DNA of 64,000 nucleotides from Apibacter adventoris (GCF_002964975.1 NZ_PSZM01000024.1:62001-126000), one strand, 5' to 3'. Shown: positions 28,977 to 38,207, numbered from the stretch's first letter. Numbers and translations: made by a program. The notes: a model not told the origin generated them from the sequence alone.

Positions 28977-29555
28977 TTAAGACTGATAAGTATCTAAAAA
29001 ACGTACTAATTTTTTTAAAGCAAGAGCTCTATGGCTTATTTTGTTTTTTTCATTGGCGGAAAATTCGGCAAAACTTTTTAAATATCCATCAGGAATGAAT
29101 ATAGGATCATATCCAAAGCCTTGCTCTCCCTTTATTTCAGTAGAAATTGTTCCGTTTATTTTACCCTCAAAATACTTAATTTCGTCACCATTAACCCAAC
29201 AGATTACACTTATAAAGTAAGCTTTCCTGTTTTTAACACCTTTCATGTTTTTTAGAACCTTGTTAATATTATCAACAAAAGAACCTGTTTCTGCATATCG
29301 TGCGGAATATACGCCCGGATCGCCATTTAACGCTTCAATAACCAATCCACTATCATCTGCAAAACTAGGAATGCCAGCAAGTTCATATCCAGATTTAGCT
29401 TTTATAAAAGCATTTTCCTGGAAGGTTTTTCCTGTTTCTTCAATATCTTCCTGAAAATTATAATCAGCAAAAGTTTTTAATAGAAGATTTTTAGGTAATA
29501 TGGATAATATTTCTTCTTTTTTATGTTCGTTTTGTGTAGCTAATAAAATTTCCAT
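28977..29555 (-). CDS. rdgB: RdgB/HAM1-type dITP/XTP pyrophosphatase
   Basis: House-cleaning enzyme that removes deaminated purine nucleotides (dITP, XTP). Family signatures: LATQNEHKKEEI at the N-terminus, SFADDSGLVIEALNGDPGVYSARYA near 65-90 (catalytic Asp), GFGYDPIFIPDGY near 150 and the C-terminal KISHRALALKKL. At 192 residues it is of normal length. It stands alone, with its terminator at 28859-28903. Confidence 0.95.
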   Translation of the reverse strand: MEILLATQNEHKKEEILSILPKNLLLKTFADYNFQEDIEETGKTFQENAFIKAKSGYELAGIPSFADDSGLVIEALNGDPGVYSARYAETGSFVDNINKVLKNMKGVKNRKAYFISVICWVNGDEIKYFEGKINGTISTEIKGEQGFGYDPIFIPDGYLKSFAEFSANEKNKISHRALALKKLVRFLDTYQS

Positions 29556-29693
29556 TTTACATTTTAGAATATTTTGACTTCAAAAATAAGGATAAAAAGT
29601 TATTTTTTAGGCAAGCAACCTAAAAAAATATTTATATTCATGTGTTTTAAATATTTAAAATTCTTTGAAAGTAGATGAAATTTTAGATTTTAA

Positions 29694-30506
29694 TTAATAT
29701 GGATTCCAAATATAATTTTTAGTTAGTCGGGAATATAAATATCCAAAAAGTATTAATAAAACAATACCAAAACATAAAATAAAAGTATCATATGATAAAA
29801 AAAAATCAGGAGTATTTAAATGTTTGTATTTTATATACATAACATATCCAGTTAGGTTATTTATAATATGGAGTATAGTACTAGTAAGAAGAGAACCTGT
29901 TTTATAGAAAACAACTCCTAAAACTATACCGGCCATTATACCTCCTAGCATTTGCCATGGAAAAATATGAGCTCCTCCGAATATAAAAGCAGATATAATT
30001 ATAGCTTTTGTCGGTTGTACTTTATAATTTAATAGTCCTTTTAAAATTAAACCTCTGAAAAATATTTCTTCACATATTGGCGCGATAATACATATATTCA
30101 GAAAAGTAATAATGGGATATTGGGTTAAATTTCCTAAAAGTGCATTTTCCATGGAATGGTATAGATTCCCAAAGTATTTACCTTCTGTAGGAATAAGTCC
30201 GGTTAAGAATTCAGCTATAATAGATTGACCTATAAATAATAATAAAGCAATAGGAAATAAACTAAACCTCTGTACTGAATAATTGATAATAAATTTTTCG
30301 TGTTTAGAACTAAATACTATGAATTTATAAAAAAGAAAAATAAACAAATAGTTCATTAATATACTAAATGGAGAAAATATATAAGAGTTTATATGTAATG
30401 AATCTCCTATATTTTGAAATAGGTAACTAATTATACTTCCGCTAAAAAAGTAAATAATAAGTATAAAAATAATTTCTAAATAAGAAAGACGTATATAGTT
30501 ATTCAT
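29694..30506 (-). CDS. CPBP-family intramembrane metalloprotease
   Basis: Polytopic membrane protein with the CAAX-protease/bacteriocin-processing (Abi) signature: EEIFFRGLILKG (EExxxR), then FIFGGAHI with the metal-binding His and a third conserved block IVLGVVFYKTGSLLTS. I take the ATG at 30506 (MNNYIRLSYLEI), giving 270 residues and an eight-base overlap with rlmH; the longer frame from 30542 would overlap rlmH by 44 bases. The substrate is unknown. It is translationally coupled to rlmH. Confidence 0.85.
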   Translation of the reverse strand: MNNYIRLSYLEIIFILIIYFFSGSIISYLFQNIGDSLHINSYIFSPFSILMNYLFIFLFYKFIVFSSKHEKFIINYSVQRFSLFPIALLLFIGQSIIAEFLTGLIPTEGKYFGNLYHSMENALLGNLTQYPIITFLNICIIAPICEEIFFRGLILKGLLNYKVQPTKAIIISAFIFGGAHIFPWQMLGGIMAGIVLGVVFYKTGSLLTSTILHIINNLTGYVMYIKYKHLNTPDFFLSYDTFILCFGIVLLILFGYLYSRLTKNYIWNPY

Positions 30507-30972
30507 TATGATAAGGTTTTCCTTGTAGTATACTGAATGCACGATATAATTGTTCCACGAAAAATAATCGAATCATTTGATGCGTAAATGTCATTTTTGA
30601 AAGGGCTATTTTATGAGGGTTGAGCGCTTGTATTTTATCGGAAAAGCCTAAAGCTCCACCCACACAAAAAACCAAATGCTTTTTAGATAAATTCATTTGT
30701 TGATCTAAATATTTTGAAAATTCTAAAGAGGTATATTCCTTCCCTCTTTCATCTAAGATAATTAAAGTATCAGAAGGTTCTAACTGAGATATAAGTAAGT
30801 CAGCTTCTAAATTTTTTAATTCATTTTCAGATAAATTTTTTGCATTTTTTATATCAGGCAATTCTTTTCTATTAAATTTAACAAATAATGGCAGTCTTTT
30901 TTCTAATTCATTTATTAAATATATCAATTCTTTAGAATTAGTTTTACCTATTGTAAGTAAAGTTATTTTCAT
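30499..30972 (-). CDS. rlmH: 23S rRNA (pseudouridine1915-N3)-methyltransferase
   Basis: SPOUT-class methyltransferase that acts on helix 69 of 23S rRNA in assembled ribosomes. I use the ATG at 30972 (MKITLLTIGKT), which gives 157 residues, the family length; an extra three residues from a TTG are unlikely. Motifs: LDERGKEYTSLEFSKYL near 73-90, FCVGGALGFSDKI near 103, and the C-terminal HQMIRLFFVEQLYRAFSILQG with its knot. The 3' end overlaps the CPBP protease gene by eight bases. Confidence 0.95.
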   Translation of the reverse strand: MKITLLTIGKTNSKELIYLINELEKRLPLFVKFNRKELPDIKNAKNLSENELKNLEADLLISQLEPSDTLIILDERGKEYTSLEFSKYLDQQMNLSKKHLVFCVGGALGFSDKIQALNPHKIALSKMTFTHQMIRLFFVEQLYRAFSILQGKPYHNE

Positions 30973-31176
30973 GCTATACAAAAGTAATATATTTTTTTAT
31001 TATTAATTTTTATTCAATTTAAAAGCTTTATGTAATACATATAAACATTTAAAGAATAGAGTATATTAAAATAAAGAAGATATAATGGAATATTTAAAAT
31101 TAAAAGATGAATATATATTAATGTTGAACATAAATTCTTCATTTATTATATTTGTTAAAAAATAATTAATATATAG

Positions 31177-33213
31177 ATGAGATTACATATGATAGCCATA
31201 GGGGCTTTAGCTGCTTCCTCACTTTTAGTATCTTTAGATGGTAGAGCGCAAAATAAAAAAAATTCTAAAGGAGAAATGGAATCTTTTAATTTCAAAGTAG
31301 ACCGTTTTGCAGATATAGAAGTTTTAAAATATCAAGTTCCAGAATGGAATAAACTAACTTTGAAAGAAAAAGAATTGGTGTATTATTTATCGCAAGCAGG
31401 ATTATCCGGTAGAGATATTTTTTGGGATCAAAATTATAAATATAATTTACGTATAAGAAAAGCTTTAGAAAATATTTATAAAAAATATAAAGGAGATAAA
31501 AATACAGAGGATTGGAAAAATTTTGAAACATATATAAAAAGAGTATGGTTTTCGAATGGAATACATCATCATTATTCAAATGATAAAATTAAACCGGAAT
31601 TTACTAAGGAATATTTTAAAGCATTGTTAAGATCTACTAAAACAGAGTTAAATTCCGAAATAATAGCAATTCTTTTCAATGACGCAGATAATAAAAAAGT
31701 AAATTTAGACGAATCTAAAGATTTAGTTGAAGGATCTGCGGTTAATTTTTATGGAAAGGGAATTACAGTAAAAGATGTAGAAGATTATTATGCTACTAAA
31801 GGGACTCCTGATAAAGACAGACCTTTATCTTTGGGATTAAATTCTCAATTGGTAAAAAACGCTAATGGACAATTAGAAGAAAAAGTATGGAAAAGTGGAG
31901 GAATGTATGACTCTGCTATAAATAAAATTATTTTTTGGCTTGAAAAGGCGGTTACAGTGGCTGAGAATAAACCTCAGGCAGAAGCTCTTAAATTATTGAT
32001 TCAATTTTACAAAACTGGAGATTTAAAAGTATGGGACGATTATAATATTGCTTGGTTACAGGCTACAGAAGGTAACATTGACTATATTAACGGGTTTATT
32101 GAAGTTTACAATGATCCTTTAGGACAGAAGGGATCTTATGAAACCATTATACAAATTAAAGATTTTGATATGTCTGCTAAAATGGAGGTAATTTCTAAAA
32201 ATGCACAATGGTTTGAGGATCATTCACCACTGAAACCTGAGCATAAAAAGAAAGAGGTGGTAGGAGTAACTTATAAAACGGTAATTGTAGCCTCAGAAGC
32301 TGGAGATTCCTCGCCAAGTACTCCCATAGGAGTAAATTTGCCTAATGCAGATTGGATACGTGCAGAATATGGATCTAAATCGGTTTCTTTAGGGAATATA
32401 ATAGATGCATATAATATGGCAGGAGGAACAGAAAAATTAAAAGAATTTGCTTATGATGAAGAGGAGTTTGAATTGTCTAAAAAATATGGGGAGTTGGCTG
32501 ATAAATTACATACAGCTCTTCATGAAGTAGTAGGACATGCTTCGGGACAAATTAATAAAGGTATAGGGACTCCTAAGGAAACATTAAAAAGTTATGCCTC
32601 AACTTTAGAGGAAGGACGTGCAGATTTAGTTGGGTTATATTATTTGTATGACCCTAAATTACAGGAATTAGGGTTAGTAGAAGATTGGGAAAAAGTTGGT
32701 AAAACGGCATATAATGATTATATACGTAATGGCTTGATGACACAATTAGTGCGAATAGAACCTGGGAAAGATATAGAAGAAGCTCATATGAGAAATAGAC
32801 AGTGGGTGAGTGCTTGGGTATATGAAAAGGGAAAAGATGAAAAAGTAATAGAAAAAATTGTAAAGAACGGAAAAACCTATTTTAAAATTAATGATTATAA
32901 AAAGCTGCATAAATTATTTGGTGACTTATTACGTGAAACACAGAGAATAAAATCAGAAGGTGATTATGAAGCCGGTAAGGATTTAGTAGAAACTTATGGA
33001 GTTAAAGTAGATCCGGCTTTACATAAAGAAATATTAGAAAGAAATGCTAAATTTAATACAGCAGCCTATAAAGGATTTATTAATCCGATTTTAACCCCTA
33101 AAGTAAATGTTAAAGGAGAAATTATAGATATAGAAATTGTATATCCGAAAACATTTGCAGAACAAATGTTGTATTATTCAGAAAATTACGGTTTTTTACC
33201 TTTAAATAATTAA
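31177..33213 (+). CDS. Dipeptidyl peptidase III (peptidase M49)
   Basis: Zinc exopeptidase that removes dipeptides from peptide N-termini. It has 678 residues with the M49 zinc motif LHEVVGHASGQ near residue 450 (HExxGH) and the second motif EEGRADLVGLYYL near 482 with the third zinc ligand and catalytic Glu. The N-terminus MRLHMIAIGALAASSLLVS ... GRAQN is a signal peptide, so the enzyme is secreted, probably to the periplasm; it lacks a lipobox Cys. It is monocistronic and ends at a strong terminator. Peptide use as food would fit the organism. Confidence 0.93.
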   Translation: MRLHMIAIGALAASSLLVSLDGRAQNKKNSKGEMESFNFKVDRFADIEVLKYQVPEWNKLTLKEKELVYYLSQAGLSGRDIFWDQNYKYNLRIRKALENIYKKYKGDKNTEDWKNFETYIKRVWFSNGIHHHYSNDKIKPEFTKEYFKALLRSTKTELNSEIIAILFNDADNKKVNLDESKDLVEGSAVNFYGKGITVKDVEDYYATKGTPDKDRPLSLGLNSQLVKNANGQLEEKVWKSGGMYDSAINKIIFWLEKAVTVAENKPQAEALKLLIQFYKTGDLKVWDDYNIAWLQATEGNIDYINGFIEVYNDPLGQKGSYETIIQIKDFDMSAKMEVISKNAQWFEDHSPLKPEHKKKEVVGVTYKTVIVASEAGDSSPSTPIGVNLPNADWIRAEYGSKSVSLGNIIDAYNMAGGTEKLKEFAYDEEEFELSKKYGELADKLHTALHEVVGHASGQINKGIGTPKETLKSYASTLEEGRADLVGLYYLYDPKLQELGLVEDWEKVGKTAYNDYIRNGLMTQLVRIEPGKDIEEAHMRNRQWVSAWVYEKGKDEKVIEKIVKNGKTYFKINDYKKLHKLFGDLLRETQRIKSEGDYEAGKDLVETYGVKVDPALHKEILERNAKFNTAAYKGFINPILTPKVNVKGEIIDIEIVYPKTFAEQMLYYSENYGFLPLNN

Positions 33214-33225
33214 TATTATATACTT

Positions 33226-33263
33226 TATAAAAAAAGCAGTCTTAAATGACTGCTTTTTTTATA
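33226..33263. terminator. bidirectional terminator
   Basis: Sixteen-base inverted repeat, TATAAAAAAAGCAGTC (33226-33241) and complement (33248-33263), six-base loop, with A and T runs making it a terminator in both directions. It serves the DPP III gene and the convergent metallophosphoesterase gene, whose stop codon (33259) lies inside it. Confidence 0.85.
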
Positions 33264-34347
33264 TGCTGGATAAATTAATTACAACATATTCGGATTGAGT
33301 CCCTATTCTAAATTTTCCACCCCATATACCGATTCCAGAACTTACATAAATATTAGTATTACCTTTTTTCTTATAGCCATGTGATACTTCATAAAGTTTA
33401 TCTGTAATCCAGGATATAGGCCAAACTTGTCCTCTATGAGTATGTCCTGATAATTGAATATCTATTCCGTTTTTTTGAGATTCTTCTAAACCATAAGGTT
33501 GATGATCCAATAAAATAATGGGTTGAGAGGAATCTATATTTTTTATTACCTCTTTTAAGGTTTTTCTATGGCTATTCGTTTTATCATCCCTACCTATAAG
33601 ATAAAAAATACCTTCTATATCCACATAAGAATCTCTTAGAAGATGCACATTAGTCTTTTCTAAAAATTTTATACTGGAATCAATACCCGAAATATATTCA
33701 TGATTTCCTAAACAGGCGTAAATACCTAAAGGGGCATGAAATTTATTAAAATAAGGGGCTAGTTGGTAATAATATAAAGGATTTACGTTATTGTCAATAA
33801 TATCACCGGGAATGAGTAAAATATCAGCTTTTTCCTGATTTATCAATTGTATCCATTCATTCAATTCTTTGCTATTAATAGTATATCCTAAATGTAAATC
33901 ACTAATAGCAACAATTTTTATATTCTTCTTCAGGGGTTTATTTATAGCTATATTTAATTCAACCCTTTTCTTTTTTTTATAATTTATGTTTCCACAATAA
34001 AATATTGAAAATAAACAAATCAAAGCTAACCCTACGTTCATCCAGAGAGGTATTGGATATAAGTAATAGATAACTAAATCCAATATCCCAAAAATTAATA
34101 TGGCATATATAAGAATAAAAATCCAGGATGTTCCTAATGTATATAAAAAAGTAATACTCTTAATAGTTAATTTTTTAGGAATAATTAAAACCGGTAAAAT
34201 TGAAAAAGATATAAATATAGATAAAACCACTAAAAGTATATATATTACTGAATATCGTATAGGAACTAAATTATAAAAATGACTAAACACATAATAATTA
34301 GCTCCTATGTAAATAACGAGTAATAAAAAAAAACGTATTAATTTCAA
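33259..34347 (-). CDS. Membrane-anchored metallophosphoesterase
   Basis: A 362-residue protein with three or four N-terminal membrane segments (residues about 5-125) and a calcineurin-like phosphoesterase domain. All metal-binding motifs are seen: AISDLHLGY (DxH), PGDIIDN (GDxxD), LGNHEYISG (GNHE), and LSGHTHRGQVWP (GHTH). This is the YkuE-like family, often acting on lipid-linked phosphates such as UDP-2,3-diacylglucosamine or undecaprenyl diphosphate; which one cannot be told. It lies 20 bases downstream of glmM, in the same operon. Confidence 0.88.
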   Translation of the reverse strand: MKLIRFFLLLVIYIGANYYVFSHFYNLVPIRYSVIYILLVVLSIFISFSILPVLIIPKKLTIKSITFLYTLGTSWIFILIYAILIFGILDLVIYYLYPIPLWMNVGLALICLFSIFYCGNINYKKKKRVELNIAINKPLKKNIKIVAISDLHLGYTINSKELNEWIQLINQEKADILLIPGDIIDNNVNPLYYYQLAPYFNKFHAPLGIYACLGNHEYISGIDSSIKFLEKTNVHLLRDSYVDIEGIFYLIGRDDKTNSHRKTLKEVIKNIDSSQPIILLDHQPYGLEESQKNGIDIQLSGHTHRGQVWPISWITDKLYEVSHGYKKKGNTNIYVSSGIGIWGGKFRIGTQSEYVVINLSSI

Positions 34348-34367
34348 TTTTGTAGTAAGAAATAAAA

Positions 34368-35750
34368 TTAAGAAATATTTTTTATTTCTTCAATGAATTG
34401 ATCGGCTAACTGATCTGCTTCATTTTGAGATAATGCTTCAGTATATATACGAATAATAGGCTCTGTATTCGATTTACGTAAATGCACCCAATATTTAGGG
34501 AAATCAATCTTTAACCCATCTATTGTAGAAATATTTTCATTTTTATATTTTTCTGTTAATTTTTCCAGAATAGAATCAGTATTTACTTCAGGATTTAAAT
34601 CTATTTTTTTCTTTCCCATGTAATACGAAGGGTAAGTATTTCTTAAAGATTTACATGAAATTCCTTTTTCAGCAAGGAAAGTAAGGAATAAAGCAATACC
34701 TACTAAAGAATCCCTGCCATAGTGTAATTCAGGGAAAATAATTCCTCCGTTTCCTTCACCGCCTATTTTAGCATGCAATTCTTTCATTTTAGTAACCACA
34801 TTTACTTCTCCTACTGCCGAAGCCGCATAAGGTTGTTTATATGATTCAGAAATATCTTTTAATGCTCTGGAAGAAGAAAGATTTGAAACAGTAGCTGAAG
34901 GAGTTTTTGATAATATATAATCAGCAACGGCCACTAAGGTATATTCTTCTCCAAACATTGAACCATCTTCACATATTAAAGCTAAACGATCTACATCCGG
35001 GTCTACGACAATACCTAAATCAGCTTTTTCTTTAGGTACTTTTTTCATAATATCCTGTAAATTTACTTCTAAAGGTTCCGGATTGTGAGGGAAATGTCCA
35101 TTCGGTTCACAGTATAGTTTTATAACTTCAACGCCTAGTTGTTCTAAAAGTGGAATTACAGATATGCCTCCGGTAGAGTTTACAGCATCTACTACGATCT
35201 TAAATTTTGCCTTTTTAATAGCTTCGGGATTAACCAAAGGGAGAGATAATATTTTTTTAATATGATAGTCAATACCTGAAGAATTTTGAGAATATGAACC
35301 TAGGTGATCCACATCAACAAAATCAAAATCTTCATTGTCTGCAATATCCAATAGCATTTCTCCTTCTTCTTTCGATATAAATTCTCCTTTATTATTTAAT
35401 AATTTTAAAGCATTCCATTGTTTAGGATTATGGCTTGCGGTTAAAATTATTCCACCATCAGCCTTAAGATGAGTAACCATGACTTCTACAGTAGGGGTAG
35501 TAGAAAGACCTAAATCCACTACATCAATTCCTGTTCCTTGTAAAGTAGAGGCAACTAAATTAGAAATCATTTGCCCCGATAAACGGGCATCTCTACCAAT
35601 TACAACTTTTATAGATTCATTATTAGAATTTCTTTTTAGCCAAGTGCCATATGCAGAGGCAAATTTGACGGTATCTACCGGAGTGAGGTTTTCATTTACT
35701 TTTCCGCCGATAGTTCCTCGGATACCAGATATGCTTTTGATCAATGACAT
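34368..35750 (-). CDS. glmM: Phosphoglucosamine mutase
   Basis: Alpha-D-phosphohexomutase expected to turn glucosamine 6-phosphate to glucosamine 1-phosphate for UDP-GlcNAc synthesis. At 460 residues it is of normal length. The phosphoserine loop is TASHNPKQWNALKLLN near residue 100, the metal loop DPDVDRLALI near 245, the sugar-binding GEGNGGIIFPE near 330, and the phosphate loop LRKSNTEPIIRIY near the C-terminus. A phosphomannomutase role is a less likely alternative. The middle gene of TlpA-like, glmM, metallophosphoesterase. Confidence 0.9.
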   Translation of the reverse strand: MSLIKSISGIRGTIGGKVNENLTPVDTVKFASAYGTWLKRNSNNESIKVVIGRDARLSGQMISNLVASTLQGTGIDVVDLGLSTTPTVEVMVTHLKADGGIILTASHNPKQWNALKLLNNKGEFISKEEGEMLLDIADNEDFDFVDVDHLGSYSQNSSGIDYHIKKILSLPLVNPEAIKKAKFKIVVDAVNSTGGISVIPLLEQLGVEVIKLYCEPNGHFPHNPEPLEVNLQDIMKKVPKEKADLGIVVDPDVDRLALICEDGSMFGEEYTLVAVADYILSKTPSATVSNLSSSRALKDISESYKQPYAASAVGEVNVVTKMKELHAKIGGEGNGGIIFPELHYGRDSLVGIALFLTFLAEKGISCKSLRNTYPSYYMGKKKIDLNPEVNTDSILEKLTEKYKNENISTIDGLKIDFPKYWVHLRKSNTEPIIRIYTEALSQNEADQLADQFIEEIKNIS

Positions 35751-35761
35751 AGTATATTAAA

Positions 35762-36331
35762 CTATTTTTTTGTTAAATATTCTTCTATTTTTTTATATAA
35801 AAAATTTTTGGAAAGATCTCCTAAAAATAATTCTCTGTTATTTTTTTTCTGAATAACTGTAATGGGTATTCCTAATTCTTTCATTTGAGGATCTAAGGTA
35901 CCTATATTATCCATTAAATCAGAAATATTTATATGATATAAATTTTTCATTTTATTTTTTTCTACAAATGGTATTACTTGAGTTTGAATTTCTTCTTCAT
36001 TATTTACATTTACAAATGCAAATTTTACTTTTTTGTTTTTATACTTTTCTTGAAAATCCACAAAATCAGGTATTTCTTTAACACAAGGAGGACACCAGGT
36101 AGCCCAGTAATTAGTTATATAAACCGTATCACTATCTATATGAGCAAGGGTTTGTATTTTTTCAAAATTAGATTTTATAATATTGGTACGAGTATTTTTA
36201 ATAGTTTTATTAGAAGTTGCTTCAAGTGAAAGAGAATCTGCCTTTTGTTGAGTTTCATTAGGTTTATCTTTGCAGGAAAAAGTAAAAAAAATAAAGCTAA
36301 CAATAGATAAACCTATGAGACAATTTTTCAT
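35762..36331 (-). CDS. TlpA-like thioredoxin-fold lipoprotein
   Basis: A 189-residue periplasm-facing lipoprotein: the leader ends FFTFSC at residue 20. The thioredoxin active site is WATWCPPCVKEIPDF (CPPC) near residue 78. It probably serves as a disulfide reductase or in cytochrome maturation. Its stop is 11 bases from glmM, so it leads that operon, although the function does not link obviously to glmM. Confidence 0.87.
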   Translation of the reverse strand: MKNCLIGLSIVSFIFFTFSCKDKPNETQQKADSLSLEATSNKTIKNTRTNIIKSNFEKIQTLAHIDSDTVYITNYWATWCPPCVKEIPDFVDFQEKYKNKKVKFAFVNVNNEEEIQTQVIPFVEKNKMKNLYHINISDLMDNIGTLDPQMKELGIPITVIQKKNNRELFLGDLSKNFLYKKIEEYLTKK

Positions 36332-36498
36332 TTTTTATTTATTTTAATGTAACAAAAGTAATAAATTTTGCTATATATTTTTTTAAGAATAGAATTACGA
36401 ATTTCTACATACTAGAAAAGTTTTACATAAATCTTACTCCCCTGATAACTAAATTAAACTCATCAAAAATTTTTATCTTTGAAAAAAATAAGGTAATC

Positions 36499-36741
36499 AT
36501 GAAAAAAAATATTTTAGCTTTGGGTATACTTTCATTTAGCTTTTTTTCTTGTGGTGATACTTCCGGAGGAAATAAAAATATTTTACCCAAAGACTCAAAA
36601 GATATTGTAGAAATAAAATCTAATTCTACTATAGAGAAAAAGGTTACGGATACACTAAAAAATCAAGATTCGTATCACTATAGGGAAAAAGAAAGTTCGG
36701 TAAAGGCAGATTCAACGAAAGCTAATACCCAAACTAAATAA
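36499..36741 (+). CDS. small lipoprotein, unknown (leader paralogous to the next gene)
   Basis: An 80-residue lipoprotein, MKKNILALGILSFSFFSC, then GDTSGGNKNILPKDS and a low-complexity polar tail rich in Lys, Ser and Thr. The first mature residues CGDTSGGNKN match CGDNSGGNKG of the following gene, so the two leaders appear to be copies. No domain follows the leader here. It is 42 bases ahead of the YceI-like gene and probably cotranscribed. It may be a truncated duplicate or a genuine small lipoprotein. Confidence 0.6.
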   Translation: MKKNILALGILSFSFFSCGDTSGGNKNILPKDSKDIVEIKSNSTIEKKVTDTLKNQDSYHYREKESSVKADSTKANTQTK

Positions 36742-36783
36742 AACACACACAATTTTTTTAATTGAAATTATAAATTAAGATTT

Positions 36784-37401
36784 ATGAAAAATTTAATAGG
36801 GGGATTACTACTTTACTCATTTGCTTTAATTTCTTGTGGAGATAATTCCGGAGGAAATAAAGGAGTAGTTGTAGAAAATAACAACTCCGAATCATCAAAT
36901 ACAGTTATTCCGGCCAAGGAATCTAGTTATACAAAAACATTACAGTGGACAGCTTACAAAATGAAAGAAAAAGTTCCTGTAATTGGAACTTTTAATTCAA
37001 TTTCATTAACTAATACCCAAGAAGAAAAGCCTATTTTGGAATCTTTACAAGGTGCTAAGTTCTCATGTGATGGTACAACTGTATCAACAGGAGATACTGC
37101 AAGAGATGGTACTTTAACAGCATTCTTCTTTAAGCGTTTACAAGATACTACTATTCAAGGAAATTTTGGTAAATTTGAAAACAATAAAGTTCCTATAACC
37201 TTTATTTTAGATGGCAAAACAGTAACTAAAGTTTTTGATTATACTCTAAAAGGAAAGGAGTTAACCATTAAGGGGAGTATAGATATACTTAAAGATTTTG
37301 GTGCGGAAAAAGCATTTACCAGCCTACATCGAGCCTGTTATGATTTACATGAAGGTAAAACCTGGACAGAAGTAGATATTATAGCAAAAATCTCTGAATA
37401 A
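36784..37401 (+). CDS. YceI-like lipoprotein
   Basis: A 205-residue lipoprotein whose leader ends FALISC at residue 18, followed by GDNSGGNKG and a Ser/Asn linker. The rest matches the YceI lipocalin-like fold: LQWTAYKMKEKVPVIGTFNSI near residue 53, an IQGNFGKFENNKVPITFIL strand and a C-terminal strand VDIIAKIS. YceI proteins bind polyisoprenoids or other lipids in the periplasm. It is probably cotranscribed with the preceding small lipoprotein. Confidence 0.8.
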   Translation: MKNLIGGLLLYSFALISCGDNSGGNKGVVVENNNSESSNTVIPAKESSYTKTLQWTAYKMKEKVPVIGTFNSISLTNTQEEKPILESLQGAKFSCDGTTVSTGDTARDGTLTAFFFKRLQDTTIQGNFGKFENNKVPITFILDGKTVTKVFDYTLKGKELTIKGSIDILKDFGAEKAFTSLHRACYDLHEGKTWTEVDIIAKISE

Positions 37402-37475
37402 TATTTAAATCAGATAGATAGAATTCTATTTTAATTTAAAATGTAAATAAAAAATGTAATTTTTTTAACAAAAGT

Positions 37476-37505
37476 TTGTAAAATAAAAAAATGATTCTAT
37501 CTTTG
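37476..37505 (+). promoter_or_regulatory. promoter of the tRNA-Asp operon
   Basis: TTG at 37476-37478, then 19 bases, then TATCTTTG at 37498-37505, an exact Bacteroidota -33/-7 pair. It ends 44 bases before the first tRNA. Confidence 0.85.
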
Positions 37506-37549
37506 CACCACTCAAAAAAACACTTATTTATAGGTGAATTTAGGAAGGA

Positions 37550-37623
37550 GATCCGGTAGTTCAGTTGGTTAGAATGCCGCCCTGTCACGGCGGAGGTCGC
37601 GGGTTCGAGTCCCGTCCGGATCG
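37550..37623 (+). tRNA. tRNA-Asp (GTC), copy 1
   Basis: A 74-base cloverleaf: acceptor GATCCGG/CCGGATC with discriminator G, anticodon stem CCGCC/GGCGG around loop CTGTCAC with anticodon GTC (37584-37586), and T arm GCGGGTTCGAGTCCCGT. CCA is not encoded. Confidence 0.96.
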
Positions 37624-37649
37624 CAGTAAATTTTGCATTTATCTCTAAA

Positions 37650-37723
37650 GGTGTGGTAGTTCAGCTGGTTAGAATACCTGCCTGTCACGCAGGGGGTCGC
37701 GGGTTCGAGTCCCGTCCATACCG
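37650..37723 (+). tRNA. tRNA-Asp (GTC), copy 2
   Basis: A 74-base cloverleaf, acceptor GGTGTGG/CCATACC (one G-T pair), discriminator G, anticodon stem CCTGC/GCAGG and anticodon GTC at 37684-37686. It shares the D and T arms with copy 1 but differs in acceptor and anticodon stems, so it is a full second isoacceptor gene and not a 3' att duplicate. CCA is not encoded. Confidence 0.95.
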
Positions 37724-37761
37724 CTTAAAAGACTGACAATCAGTCGAATACGAAGACAAGA

Positions 37762-37794
37762 AGCTTGTAAAGTAGCACTTTACGGGCTTTTTTT
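37762..37794 (+). terminator. terminator of the tRNA-Asp operon
   Basis: Twelve-base stem AGCTTGTAAAGT (37762-37773) / ACTTTACGGGCT (37777-37788) with two G-T pairs and a three-base loop, followed by T7. Confidence 0.8.
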
Positions 37795-37997
37795 ATTTTT
37801 CTTTAGGACACACTAAAGTCATCAAAAAGCCAAAGTCGGACAGAGTTCCGTTACCAAATCATTACCTATTTTTCAAAAATTTAAATAAGTAACGAATGTC
37901 GCGATAAGGCGTTGATTTGTCGCTAATTGGCGTAGCAGAAATACCTCATATGAGATCACAAGAACGTAATTTTGTAATTTTCTAAAATGAGTTAATT
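37795..37997. other. spacer between tRNA-Asp and integrase relic
   Basis: About 200 bases, visibly richer in G and C than the core genome nearby, holding a short inverted repeat CTTTAG/CTAAAG at its left end. No gene is seen. It is where an attachment site of the former integrative element would be expected, but I could not find a repeat of the tRNA 3' end on the right side. Confidence 0.4.
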
Positions 37998-38207
37998 ATG
38001 CATAGTACATTTAAAATTCTTTTCTACATCAAAAAGAATGCGATTAAGAGTAACGGGAAAGCTCCCATAATGGCAAGAATAACCTTGAATGGAGAAATTT
38101 CCCAGTTTAGTGTGAAATGCGAAATTGATCCCGCAGAATGGAACCTAAAAGCAGGAAAGGCAAATGGCAGATCCGCAAATGCCATAAAGCTGAATGGATT
38201 GTTAGAT
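37998..38207 (+). pseudogene. integrase N-terminus (arm-binding domain), truncated
   Basis: The first about 70 codons of a Bacteroidota tyrosine recombinase: STFKILFYIKKNAIKSNGKA, PIMARITLNGEISQFSVK and IDPAEWNLKAGKANG match the arm DNA-binding domain of integrases from conjugative transposons. After NAIKLNGLLD (about 38207) the similarity ends and the sequence turns into traG in another frame, so a deletion has removed the rest, including all catalytic residues. It stands downstream of tRNA-Asp in the same direction, the usual place for an integrase of a tRNA-targeted element. Confidence 0.75.

Noticed and set aside
31084-31164. Short frame upstream of the DPP III gene
   Set aside because: About 26 codons in AT-rich spacer, no leader or ribosome-binding site; chance is the simpler reading.
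37550-37723. Second tRNA-Asp as an att duplication left by the element
   Set aside because: An att copy would repeat only the 3' part of the tRNA; here both genes are complete and differ in acceptor and anticodon stems.
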